Source: an uncultured Clostridia bacterium
GTDB taxonomy: Bacteria > Bacillota_A > Clostridia > Christensenellales > CAG-138
Direction of reading: 5' to 3'
Length of the DNA stretch: 6,965 bases
Assembly: GCA_946539625.1 (NCBI GenBank)
Contig: CAMNHT010000071.1
Location: 1-6,965 of the forward strand
Below, piece after piece: positions 1 through 6,683 of the stretch. The position numbers and the translations under genes are program-made. The stretch's first letter is position 1; each line of letters begins with the position of its first letter. A model generated the notes under the pieces. It was not told where the DNA came from. It searched no databases and saw only the letters and a list, made by a program, of their open reading frames with translations.

Positions 1-2
1 GG

Positions 3-662
3 GCTTCACGCGTTGCGGTGTTCGGGCTCGGCGGCGTCGGAAGCTATGTCGTGGAAGCGCTGATGCGCAGCGGCGTCGGCACGCTCGATCTCATCGACGA
101 CGACGTGATCGCGCTGAGTAACCTCAACCGGCTTTTGTACGCGACGCAGGAAAACGTCGGGCAGCCGAAAACCGAGGTCGTGGCAGCGCGGATCAAAGCG
201 GTCTGCCCCGACACGGTCGTACACGCGCACCGATGCTTTTATCTGCCCGAGACGGCGGACCGATTCGATTTTACCCAATACGACTATGTTGCCGACGCAA
301 TCGACACGGTGTCCGGAAAGCTCCAGCTCGTCATGCAGGCGCACGAAGCGAATGTGCCGATCATCAGCTCGATGGGCGCCGGCAACAAGCTGGACCCCTC
401 CGCGTTCGAGGTTGCGGATATCTCGAAGACAAGCGTATGTCCCCTTGCGCGGGTCATGCGGCGCGAGCTCAAAAAGCGCGGGATCGAGCATCTGAAAGTC
501 GTCTATTCCAAGGAACCGCCGATCGAACCGAACGGCGACGCGGAAGAAAGCGGCGCGCATCAGAAACGGCAGACGCCCGGAAGCTGTGCCTTTGTGCCGT
601 CGGTTGCCGGGCTCATCATGGCAGGCGAGATCATCCGTGATCTTTGCGGGATCAAACGATAA
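3..662 (+). CDS. tcdA: tRNA threonylcarbamoyladenosine dehydratase (TcdA/CsdL, ThiF-MoeB superfamily), 5' end cut by window edge
   Basis: The reading frame is open from base 3 to the TAA at 660-662, giving 219 visible residues; the true start lies left of the window. It carries the adenylating E1-like signature: a GLGGVGS nucleotide-binding loop (codons 24-44), then a DDDVIALSNLNR segment whose SNLNR arginine contacts ATP in this superfamily, then QENVGQPK and a DAID motif. The order and spacing match Escherichia coli TcdA, about 268 residues, so roughly the first 30-50 residues are missing here. The family uses ATP to dehydrate t6A37 to cyclic t6A37 in tRNAs that read ANN codons; it is cytosolic. 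MoeB and ThiF share the fold, but the later IISSMGAGNKLDPS and ADISKTSVCPLARVMRR segments are TcdA-like. The C-terminal GSCAFVPSVAGLIMAGEIIRDL helix is also typical. A gene for a DIP1984-type protein follows after 21 bp, probably on the same transcript. Confidence 0.9.
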   Translation, partial: ASRVAVFGLGGVGSYVVEALMRSGVGTLDLIDDDVIALSNLNRLLYATQENVGQPKTEVVAARIKAVCPDTVVHAHRCFYLPETADRFDFTQYDYVADAIDTVSGKLQLVMQAHEANVPIISSMGAGNKLDPSAFEVADISKTSVCPLARVMRRELKKRGIEHLKVVYSKEPPIEPNGDAEESGAHQKRQTPGSCAFVPSVAGLIMAGEIIRDLCGIKR

Positions 663-683
663 GAAACCAAAGGAGAGGATCAT

Positions 684-1142
684 ATGAAACTGGCTGAAGC
701 ACTGCAGGAACGCGCAGACCTGAACCGTCGCATCGAACAGCTGCGCGCGCGCATCACGGCAAACGCGCTGGTACAGGAGGGCGAAAAGACCGCCGAGGAT
801 CCGCAGGCGCTGCTCGACGAGCTGAAAGCGTGCACGGAACGCCTGAGCGCGCTGATGCGCGCGATCAACCGTACAAACTGCGAAACGGTCGTCAGCGGCG
901 TAACGCTTACCGATCTGATCGCCGAACGGGACAGCAAGCGCGTTCTCCTTTCGGTATACCACGACACGGTGGACGCCGCAAGCCGCGCGGTCAGCCGTGC
1001 GACCCGCAGCGAGATCCGGATCCTGCCCGCGCTCGACGTAAAAGCGCTGCAGGAAAAGGCGGATCTGCTCTCGAAGGAGCTTCGTCTGCTTGACAATACC
1101 CTGCAGGAACAGAACTGGAAGACCGAGCTGATCGGATTGTAA
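684..1142 (+). CDS. DIP1984 / septicolysin-like family protein, function unknown
   Basis: This is a complete 152-residue protein from ATG at 684 to TAA at 1140-1142. The start is fixed by an AGGAGAGG ribosome binding site at 671-678, five bases upstream. I recognise the DIP1984 family (some members are annotated septicolysin) from the opening MKLAEALQERADLNRRIEQL, the central AEDPQALLDEL and INRTN segments, the SRATRSEIRILPALDV stretch, and the ending LQEQNWKTELI. It is almost all charged amphipathic helix with heptad-like spacing. It has no signal peptide, membrane segment or visible catalytic motif, so a cytosolic helical bundle or coiled coil is likely. The septicolysin name implies a haemolysin activity that nothing in this sequence supports. 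It lies 21 bp after tcdA with no terminator between, suggesting an operon. Family assignment is fairly secure; biochemical role is unknown. Confidence 0.85.
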   Translation: MKLAEALQERADLNRRIEQLRARITANALVQEGEKTAEDPQALLDELKACTERLSALMRAINRTNCETVVSGVTLTDLIAERDSKRVLLSVYHDTVDAASRAVSRATRSEIRILPALDVKALQEKADLLSKELRLLDNTLQEQNWKTELIGL

Positions 1143-1143
1143 G

Positions 1144-1344
1144 CGCAAAGACGGTATCCGTGCGGGGCGAATGCATCTCGGCGGCGGAGAATGCAGCCGC
1201 ACTCAGGTGGCGCCGAAGGGCAGGCGCAGGGACGGAAATCCCGCTGATCGTTTTGCCCCGATCGTGTACGAGCGCACCGATATCCTGCATCGTTATCACC
1301 GCGCATTGACCGCACGGAGAGGGCGGGTTCGGGGAGCCTTTGCG
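1144..1344 (+). ncRNA. possible structured leader or small RNA between the DIP1984-like gene and the ABC exporter gene
   Basis: The gap from 1143 to 1386 holds no convincing gene but can fold extensively. Bases 1144-1150 (CGCAAAG) pair perfectly with 1338-1344 (CTTTGCG), closing a domain of about 200 nt. Inside it, GTGCGG at 1159-1164 pairs with CCGCAC at 1197-1202, enclosing a long hairpin in which TGCATCTC pairs with GAGAATGCA through one bulged A. Next come GCGCC/GGCGC (loop GAAGGGCA, around 1210-1227) and GGGA/TCCC (loop CGGAAA, around 1229-1242). CCCCGA at 1256-1261 can pair with TCGGGG at 1329-1334, with a CGAT/ATCG hairpin (1278-1292) and a CCGC/GCGG hairpin inside. I could not match it to any riboswitch, T-box, SRP, 6S or tmRNA signature. 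GC-rich DNA makes chance helices common, so this is tentative. A cis-regulatory leader for the ABC gene is the simplest reading. Confidence 0.27.
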
Positions 1345-1358
1345 AATCCGATGTGACC

Positions 1359-1371
1359 GCGGCTCTGCCGC
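1359..1371 (+). promoter_or_regulatory. short hairpin directly upstream of the ABC gene ribosome binding region
   Basis: GCGGC at 1359-1363 and GCCGC at 1367-1371 form a five-base-pair, all-G/C stem with a TCT loop. It ends 15 bases before the ATG at 1387 and abuts the only Shine-Dalgarno-like sequence (GAAAGTGAGAG, 1373-1383), which is weak. It lacks a T-tract, so it is not a terminator. It could tune access to the start site; this is inference from position only. Confidence 0.25.
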
Positions 1372-1386
1372 AGAAAGTGAGAGATT

Positions 1387-3234
1387 ATGCCGGGACCGAT
1401 GGGCGGCGGAAAAGGGCCGCGCGGTTTTTTGACCGATGAAGAGAAACAATCCATGCCGAAGGTGAGCTGGACGCTCATCAAACGCATCCTGTCCTATCTG
1501 AAACCGTACTGGTTCCAGTTTCTGCTCGTGTTCCTAACGATCCTCGTTTCCGCAGGCGTGGGACTGCTGCCCAGCATCATCACGGGTCGGATCGTAAACG
1601 AGGCGCTGGTCGGCAAGGACATGAAACTCCTCGTCCAGCTTCTGATCGCCGCGTTCGTCACGCTGACCGTGTCGCAGGTGATCGGGGTTCTGGAAAGCTA
1701 CATCAACGCGTGGATCTCGAACAAGATCATCTACGACATGAAAAACCAGATGTACGGGCATCTCCTCAGCATGCCGCACGCGTTCTTCACCACCGAAAAG
1801 CAGGGCGACATCATCACGCGTATGAACAGCGACATCGGCGGCGTTTCGAGCGTGATTTCCGGCACGCTCACAAGCATCGTGCGCAACATTGTCGTTGTAG
1901 TGACCACACTCGTCGCGCTGTTTACGATGAGCTGGCAGCTTGCTCTGGTCGGAATCGTGGTGATCCCTCTGCTGATCCTTCCGACGCGCTCCGCGGGCAA
2001 AACGCGCTGGAAGCTTGCAAGTGAAAGTCAGACGAAGCACGATGAGATGAATCAGCTTGTCAATGAAACGCTTTCCGTTTCGGGTTCCCTGCTCGTCAAG
2101 CTGTTCGCGCGGGAAGATCGCGAGATGCAGCGCTTCGAAACCGTCAATGACGAGGTAACGAAGCTCTCCATGAAGGAGCAGCGCAGCGGCAAATGGTTCA
2201 TGGTGCTGATGGGCATGTTCACGGAGATCGGACCGCTTCTGATCTACTTCGCGGGCGGATATTTCATCATCACAAAGACCGATCCTTCGCTGAACGTCGG
2301 CGTCATCACCTCGACCGTCATGCTGATCAATCGGCTCTATCGGCCTGTTCAGTCGCTTCTGAATATCCACGTGGACTTCACGCGATCGCTCGCGCTGTTT
2401 ACGCGTATCTTCGATTATTTCGATATGGTGCCCACGATCCGACAGCCCAAGCAGCCGCGCTTTCCCGTTGTTCGCGGCGAGGACATCCGCTACGATCACG
2501 TTGCGTTCTCGTATTCCGAGGACAAGCCGCTTCTTTCCAATATCGACTTTACCGTTCCCGCCGGAAAGATGTATGCCATCGTCGGTCCGTCCGGGTCCGG
2601 CAAGAGCACGATCGTAAACCTCCTCCCCCGTCTGTATGACGTGAATGCGGGCAGCGTGCGCATCGGACACAACGACGTGCGTTCCTTTGACCTGACACAC
2701 CTGCGAAACAGCATCGGCGTGGTCACACAGGATTCATACCTCTTTAACGGCACGATCCGGGAAAACCTGCTCTATGCGAAGGAGGACGCGACCGATGAGG
2801 AGCTGATGGAAGCGATCGAAACCGCCAGCCTTACCGAGTTCATCCAAAACCAGCCGAACGGGCTTGACACAGTCGTCGGCAATCGCGGGCTCAAGCTTTC
2901 GGGCGGCGAAAAGCAGCGGCTCTCGATCGCGCGGATCATTCTCAAGAACCCGGCGATCCTGATCCTCGACGAGGCAACCTCCGCGCTTGACTCCATCTCG
3001 GAAAACGCGATCCAGGACGCGCTCGAACAGCTGATGCAGGGACGCACGTCCATCGTCATCGCGCACCGGCTTTCGACGATCCTCAAGGCCGACCGCATTC
3101 TGGTCGTCGCGAACGGAACCATTTCGGAGCAGGGCACGCACGACGAGCTGCTCGCAAGAAACGGTATCTACCGCGAGCTCTACGAAACCCAATTCCGAAA
3201 GGTCATCGAGCGTGAAGCCGAAAAGGCGGAATAG
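1387..3234 (+). CDS. ABC exporter half-transporter, fused membrane and ATPase domains (MdlB/MsbA/BmrA-type)
   Basis: This complete 615-residue protein has the usual length for a type IV (B-family) exporter half. The membrane domain has six likely helices at about residues 42-64, 81-105, 160-179, 184-200, 271-294 and 303-318. It carries the conserved EKQGDIITRMNSDI coupling segment (137-150) and LVKLFARED (236-243). The ATPase domain has an A-loop tyrosine (Y376), Walker A GPSGSGKST (400-408), Q-loop Q448, signature LSGGEKQR (504-511), Walker B ILILD ending at D528, catalytic E529, SALD D-loop and switch H560. All ATP-site residues are intact, so it could work as a homodimer. Many clostridial relatives act as heterodimers with an adjacent partner, and none is visible here. 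The glycine-rich MPGPMGGGKGPRGF leader is typical of this clostridial subgroup and supports the ATG at 1387, though the ribosome binding site is weak. ATG 1399 is a possible alternative. Substrate cannot be told; multidrug or lipid export is the family norm. A terminator follows 11 bp after the stop. Confidence 0.93.
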   Translation: MPGPMGGGKGPRGFLTDEEKQSMPKVSWTLIKRILSYLKPYWFQFLLVFLTILVSAGVGLLPSIITGRIVNEALVGKDMKLLVQLLIAAFVTLTVSQVIGVLESYINAWISNKIIYDMKNQMYGHLLSMPHAFFTTEKQGDIITRMNSDIGGVSSVISGTLTSIVRNIVVVVTTLVALFTMSWQLALVGIVVIPLLILPTRSAGKTRWKLASESQTKHDEMNQLVNETLSVSGSLLVKLFAREDREMQRFETVNDEVTKLSMKEQRSGKWFMVLMGMFTEIGPLLIYFAGGYFIITKTDPSLNVGVITSTVMLINRLYRPVQSLLNIHVDFTRSLALFTRIFDYFDMVPTIRQPKQPRFPVVRGEDIRYDHVAFSYSEDKPLLSNIDFTVPAGKMYAIVGPSGSGKSTIVNLLPRLYDVNAGSVRIGHNDVRSFDLTHLRNSIGVVTQDSYLFNGTIRENLLYAKEDATDEELMEAIETASLTEFIQNQPNGLDTVVGNRGLKLSGGEKQRLSIARIILKNPAILILDEATSALDSISENAIQDALEQLMQGRTSIVIAHRLSTILKADRILVVANGTISEQGTHDELLARNGIYRELYETQFRKVIEREAEKAE

Positions 3235-3245
3235 CAATCTGCGCA

Positions 3246-3279
3246 AAGCAGCGGGATCGAAAAGGTCCCGCTGCTTTTT
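3246..3279 (+). terminator. intrinsic terminator of the ABC exporter gene, possibly bidirectional
   Basis: An 11-bp perfect stem (3246-3256 with 3266-3276, G/C-rich core GCAGCGGGA/TCCCGCTGC) with a nine-base loop runs into TTTTT at 3275-3279, starting 11 bases after the ABC stop. Read on the - strand, the same hairpin lies about 20 bases past the CotH gene stop and ends in a shorter TTT run. It may therefore also stop the converging transcript, less efficiently. Confidence 0.9.
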
Positions 3280-3297
3280 GTATTCCCTTATTGTATG

Positions 3298-6200
3298 TCA
3301 GTTCCCATTTGTGCCGAAGTATGCTGAGATCTGCTCATCTGTGAGTCCGAGCTCGCGTCGGATGCTTTTGATCATCGCAGGATTGACATCACGGACATAT
3401 TGTCTGATCTCCTCGATCATACCCTCCCAATTTTTCGGTCCGCCCCACTGCGCCATCTCGTTCGGGATCTCGCTGCGGATCTCGGCCGCCATCCGATCGA
3501 TCATTTCCGTCACGTTCTGCTCCGAAAGACCGGTGGATAAGAGTTCTGCCATCCTGACAAGGAACTGCTCCCGGAAGGTCTCGTTCTTGAGAAGCATGCG
3601 AAAGATACTGCCGATCTGCGGTGCATCATAAACAGCTTGAAACGTGTTAAGATTGAAAAACCCGAGGTCAACGTCCACAAGCCCGCAGCGCCATTTTCCG
3701 TCTTCGGTGCTGTACAGATATCGCATATTGCCTTCGATGTCAAAATTGCCGCAGTATGCTTCAAAGATCGCCCAGTCGATCAGACTGGACAGATCAAGCC
3801 GTTCGGCAACATAGTCATAGTCCTCCTCGGTCGTCATGCTGTGGGCCGACACGTAGGTCTGTACATCGGAAAGCGTGGTGCCGCTGCTGATGAAGTTTTT
3901 GCTCATGGTCACGGTTTCTTCCGGGAAGCCCATGTTGGATGCATAAAAAAACGGTGTATACTGCTCCCGGATCGCATAGATTCCCCAATACTCTCCGTTC
4001 AGATACAATATGACATATTTGGAATTCTGGGACAGCATGGTCGGGCTGTACTGCTTCGCAAGTCTGTGCAGCAGATTGTCCCGGAGCATAGACGAATATG
4101 TGCTTTCCTTGTCAGCGCGGAGAATCACCGATTTGAACACCGTGACAGCGCCGTCGCCGAAGATATCATAATGCAGCGGACCGTCGTAAACGCCGCTGAA
4201 CTTCAGCGTAAAGGATTTTTTATCTTCGGTCATCAGGGATGTGATCCCGTGCATCTTGATCCCGCATTCCGTTGCCCAGGTTCCGTCGGGTCCGAAATAC
4301 GCCGCGCTTGCCGGGTACTCAATCTCCTTCCGGAACATGCTGTCAACGTAGATGCCGGTTGAGCTGTTCCAGAGGTGATCCGGGTCGGTCACAAGACTGA
4401 CGATCGGCAGATCGTGCTGTTCGCCGATGAGATAGCTCGCGGTCACGATACGGCTTTCCTTTTTTCCCGGTTCATAGGAAACGGACCGCAGCACCGTCGT
4501 GTGATCGAGGCGGATCGGTCCGGTATACAGGTTCGCGCTCCGGTCCGGATCGCTGCAGTCCGTTGTGTAGTAGATCGTTCCCTCGGCGCTGAGCGTCACG
4601 TCAAGGGAAGCGACATCGTTATAGACGCCGGACGGCACGGAAGCGACCGGTTCGGCGCTGATCATTCGTTCTCCGGGCTCGTTCTCCTTTCCGGGCGTCG
4701 GATCCATATAGAAGAACCCGCCCGCGCCGTCTGCGGCGCGTCCGTAGGAATTGTGATACGGGATTCGATACAGATGGACATAGTCGATCAGTTTCCCGTT
4801 TTCGAACAGAAACAGATTGTCCTCCTGTGCATTCAGTGCAAAGTTTGCGTGCACATAGTTCCTTGTGGAATACTCCGGGTGTCCGGACAGGATCAGGATA
4901 TAAAACTCACCCGGCTGAAGCGTCACGTCCGGAAGCGTGTAACGACCGCTTTGCTTCGAATCGTCCGAAATGCTGTATGCCGCAAGATCAGCGGGCTCCG
5001 ACGAAACGTTTTTGATCTCGAGCCAGTCATAAAACTCACCCGATTGACTGAGGTATGCGTCGTTTGCGGTCATGACCTCCCAGATGGCGATCGCGCCGGA
5101 AGATGAACGCTGTCCGGCAAACACGGCGTATCCGTCCGTCGTGTTCGGAAATCCCGGCGACGGATATTCGCATACGATCTGCTCCCCTGTCTTCGGATCG
5201 ATCACAAGAGAACGGTTCTCATCCATCGGGCCGAAAGAAACTGTCTCGGCAATCCCGCCGAGCGGATCGACAAGGTATACAGAGTCGCCTGCCGCCGAAA
5301 GCGCCATCGGCGCAAACAGCTCGCCGTCGATCTCACCGTCGCGGTTTCCGGCTAAGAAGATGACCATAGACTCACCCGGCTTCAGCGTACGGTCCGGAAT
5401 CTTCCACTGCGTCAGATCGTCCGCATCGTCCGACAAGAACCAGCCGGAAAGCGTACAGACGCTGTCACCGGTGTTGGTAAGCTCGACCCAGTCGTGAAAC
5501 AGCCCGGTCGCATCCGCGCAGATCGAGCGGTTGCTTGCCATGATCTCCGTGATATGGATCGAAACATTCTCCGGATCGGTCGATCGGACAAACATCTCAC
5601 GACCTTCGGGCGTATTGGGATAGCCCGGTGTCGCGTCAAATGTGAGGCTCCAGCTTCCGTCCTCCAGGCATGCGTAAGACTGGTTCTGTTCTGTTGCGAC
5701 GGTCCGAACCATGTCGGCGACGGTCCCGTCCGGATGAAACAGCATAACGTTCTCTCCGCCCGCCTTGGTCAGTCCGAAATGCGCCGTTTCCTCCCCCGTC
5801 TGTGAGCATGGAACGACAAGGTATGCGCCCGCTTCGAGAATCGTGTTTTCCGGGAAAAGCCAGACAGGCTCCATCCCGCCATCAGAGAGCCCGTATCCGT
5901 CAAGCTGCACCGGCGCATCGGAGACATTTTGAAGCTCGATCCAGTCTGTGCAGTCGCCTCCGACCGTCATATAAACCGAGTTGGACGTCATGATCTCACT
6001 GATTCGCACGTCGGAGGGAAACCGGATTATGTGATGCTCCGTCCATCGCTCAGATCCTTCGCGCGTGTTGGGATATCCCGGTGTTACATACGGCAGCAGC
6101 CCCCATGTGTGTGTCTCGTCATACCCTTGCGAAACATCCCTTTCGGCAGCTGCCGTTTTCACTGTCTCGATCACAACAGAATCCGGATTCAGGAAATATA

Positions 6201-6609
6201 TGTCCTCGCCTCCGTTCTTCGAAAGGCCGAACGCGGCGTAGTACCGCCCAGTCACATCCTTGCTGCAATGGATGATCAGATATCCGTGCGGTTCGATCAC
6301 CGTATCCTCCGGGATCACGTACCGTTCTCCGCTCTTCCTGTCGCTGAGCTGATAACCGTCCAGAGTAACCTTGCGGGCGGAGTCGTTGTACAACTCGATA
6401 AAATCGCAGCAGACACCGTCGGCGTTCGCATAAGAGCCGTTAGACGTCAGGACCTCGTTGATGCGGACCGGAAATCGACCGGGATCGACCGCGCTCGACG
6501 TTTCCGAAAGCCGGATCATGCCGAATACAGCAACAAGTACGACCGCAGTCAAAGTCGCTCCGATCAGTATGATGCGATAACGTTTTTTGATCCACTCAAG
6601 AAGATGCAA
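3298..6609 (-). CDS. membrane-anchored CotH-kinase-family protein with four lamin-tail domains and a chitobiase-C-terminal-like domain
   Basis: With the TTG start at 6609 this is 1103 residues. Order: KKR-flanked hydrophobic helix (about 13-34; N-in anchor or uncleaved signal); four lamin-tail domains (about 46-184, 199-337, 350-493, 506-645), each opening with an INEVLTSN/ISEIMTSN/ITEIMASN/IWEVMTAN strand, then a D[WF][IVL]E[LI] strand; the first three close with a PG[YF]PNT turn and the fourth with TPGKEN. Next is a chitobiase/hexosaminidase C-terminal-like beta domain (about 650-730, core TIYYTTDCSDPD), then the CotH domain (about 734-1090). CotH hallmarks are KMHGITS...KKSFTLKF (785-804), ILRADKESTYSSMLRDNL (829-846), YVILYLNGEYWGIYAIREQ (865-883) and DGKWRCGLVDVDLGF (970-984), with the metal-binding-type DVD retained. 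Bacillus subtilis CotH is an atypical kinase that phosphorylates spore-coat proteins. Here the anchor and beta domains suggest a cell-surface or, less likely, forespore-surface protein, with substrate unknown. It stands alone with its own promoter. The start is chosen from the GGAGGA site and promoter position; ATG 6636 is the alternative. Confidence 0.9.
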   Translation of the reverse strand: MHLLEWIKKRYRIILIGATLTAVVLVAVFGMIRLSETSSAVDPGRFPVRINEVLTSNGSYANADGVCCDFIELYNDSARKVTLDGYQLSDRKSGERYVIPEDTVIEPHGYLIIHCSKDVTGRYYAAFGLSKNGGEDIYFLNPDSVVIETVKTAAAERDVSQGYDETHTWGLLPYVTPGYPNTREGSERWTEHHIIRFPSDVRISEIMTSNSVYMTVGGDCTDWIELQNVSDAPVQLDGYGLSDGGMEPVWLFPENTILEAGAYLVVPCSQTGEETAHFGLTKAGGENVMLFHPDGTVADMVRTVATEQNQSYACLEDGSWSLTFDATPGYPNTPEGREMFVRSTDPENVSIHITEIMASNRSICADATGLFHDWVELTNTGDSVCTLSGWFLSDDADDLTQWKIPDRTLKPGESMVIFLAGNRDGEIDGELFAPMALSAAGDSVYLVDPLGGIAETVSFGPMDENRSLVIDPKTGEQIVCEYPSPGFPNTTDGYAVFAGQRSSSGAIAIWEVMTANDAYLSQSGEFYDWLEIKNVSSEPADLAAYSISDDSKQSGRYTLPDVTLQPGEFYILILSGHPEYSTRNYVHANFALNAQEDNLFLFENGKLIDYVHLYRIPYHNSYGRAADGAGGFFYMDPTPGKENEPGERMISAEPVASVPSGVYNDVASLDVTLSAEGTIYYTTDCSDPDRSANLYTGPIRLDHTTVLRSVSYEPGKKESRIVTASYLIGEQHDLPIVSLVTDPDHLWNSSTGIYVDSMFRKEIEYPASAAYFGPDGTWATECGIKMHGITSLMTEDKKSFTLKFSGVYDGPLHYDIFGDGAVTVFKSVILRADKESTYSSMLRDNLLHRLAKQYSPTMLSQNSKYVILYLNGEYWGIYAIREQYTPFFYASNMGFPEETVTMSKNFISSGTTLSDVQTYVSAHSMTTEEDYDYVAERLDLSSLIDWAIFEAYCGNFDIEGNMRYLYSTEDGKWRCGLVDVDLGFFNLNTFQAVYDAPQIGSIFRMLLKNETFREQFLVRMAELLSTGLSEQNVTEMIDRMAAEIRSEIPNEMAQWGGPKNWEGMIEEIRQYVRDVNPAMIKSIRRELGLTDEQISAYFGTNGN
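4675..6474 (-). repeat. four tandem lamin-tail (LTD) protein repeats within the CotH-family gene
   Basis: Approximate coding spans are repeat 1 at 6058-6474, repeat 2 at 5599-6015, repeat 3 at 5131-5562 and repeat 4 at 4675-5094. The repeats are recognisable only at protein level; no long exact DNA repeat is visible. Shared landmarks are the [IW][NSTW]E[VI][ML]T/A[SA]N opening strand, the D[WF][IVL]E[LI] strand, a [GA]Y/WxLSD or SISDD turn, an IP/FPE/LPD turn, and a proline-glycine closing turn. Repeats 1 and 2 are closest to each other: GLSKNGGED versus GLTKAGGEN, and TPGYPNTREG versus TPGYPNTPEG. Lamin-tail domains are immunoglobulin-like folds found in secreted bacterial proteins, and here they act as a stalk or ligand-binding array. 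Confidence 0.85.
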
Positions 6610-6618
6610 AGCCCGGGG

Positions 6619-6624
6619 TCCTCC
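6619..6624 (-). promoter_or_regulatory. ribosome binding site deciding the TTG start of the CotH-family gene
   Basis: On the - strand GGAGGA lies nine bases upstream of the in-frame TTG at 6609-6607, an ideal arrangement. Neither the ATG at 6636 nor the GTG at 6654 has a Shine-Dalgarno match upstream. Starting at TTG puts the positively charged WIKKRYR segment directly before the hydrophobic anchor, as expected. Confidence 0.78.
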
Positions 6625-6654
6625 GAAAAAAGGCATATTTCTACAGATAAGCAC

Positions 6655-6683
6655 AATATACCACGATCTCGCAGCACCGTCAA
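6655..6683 (-). promoter_or_regulatory. sigma-A type promoter for the CotH-family gene
   Basis: On the - strand TTGACG (6683-6678) is followed after exactly 17 bases by TATATT (6660-6655), each one base from the housekeeping consensus. Transcription should begin near 6648, giving a leader of about 40 nt to the TTG start. This favours vegetative expression by the housekeeping sigma factor over a late sporulation sigma factor, although no experiment is available here. It sits directly downstream of the gdhA terminator, so the gene is a separate transcription unit. Confidence 0.8.

Noticed and set aside
6..1202. A 398-codon open frame on the - strand opposite tcdA and the DIP1984-like gene
   Set aside because: It is antisense to two recognisable genes, is very rich in Arg, Asp and Val, crosses a gene boundary, and has no recognisable domain. 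It is a shadow of GC-rich coding DNA.
1180..1250. Resemblance of ACTCAGG, CGCCGAAGG and GGAC to glycine riboswitch elements
   Set aside because: The elements occur in the wrong order (CTCAGG before CGCCGAAGG), and the expected GGAGAG 5' strand pairing is absent, so I do not call it a glycine riboswitch.
1306..1334. TTGACC as a possible -35 box for the ABC gene
   Set aside because: The position 17 bases downstream reads TCGGGG, so there is no -10 box.
1171..1356. A 61-codon + strand open frame in the gap before the ABC gene
   Set aside because: It has no proper ribosome binding site, its composition is Arg/Gly-rich like translated structured RNA, and no family is recognisable. The secondary structure explains the stretch better.
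991..1449. A 152-codon - strand frame across the gap before the ABC gene
   Set aside because: It overlaps both flanking + strand genes, has no ribosome binding site, and shows no recognisable motif.
1534..2700. A 388-codon open frame on the - strand inside the ABC exporter gene
   Set aside because: The + strand protein has every ABC exporter motif. The antisense translation is rich in His, Arg and Asp and resembles no family.
3637..4362. A 241-codon + strand frame opposite the CotH domain
   Set aside because: The - strand shows clear CotH motifs across the same span; this frame has no motif and is a shadow.
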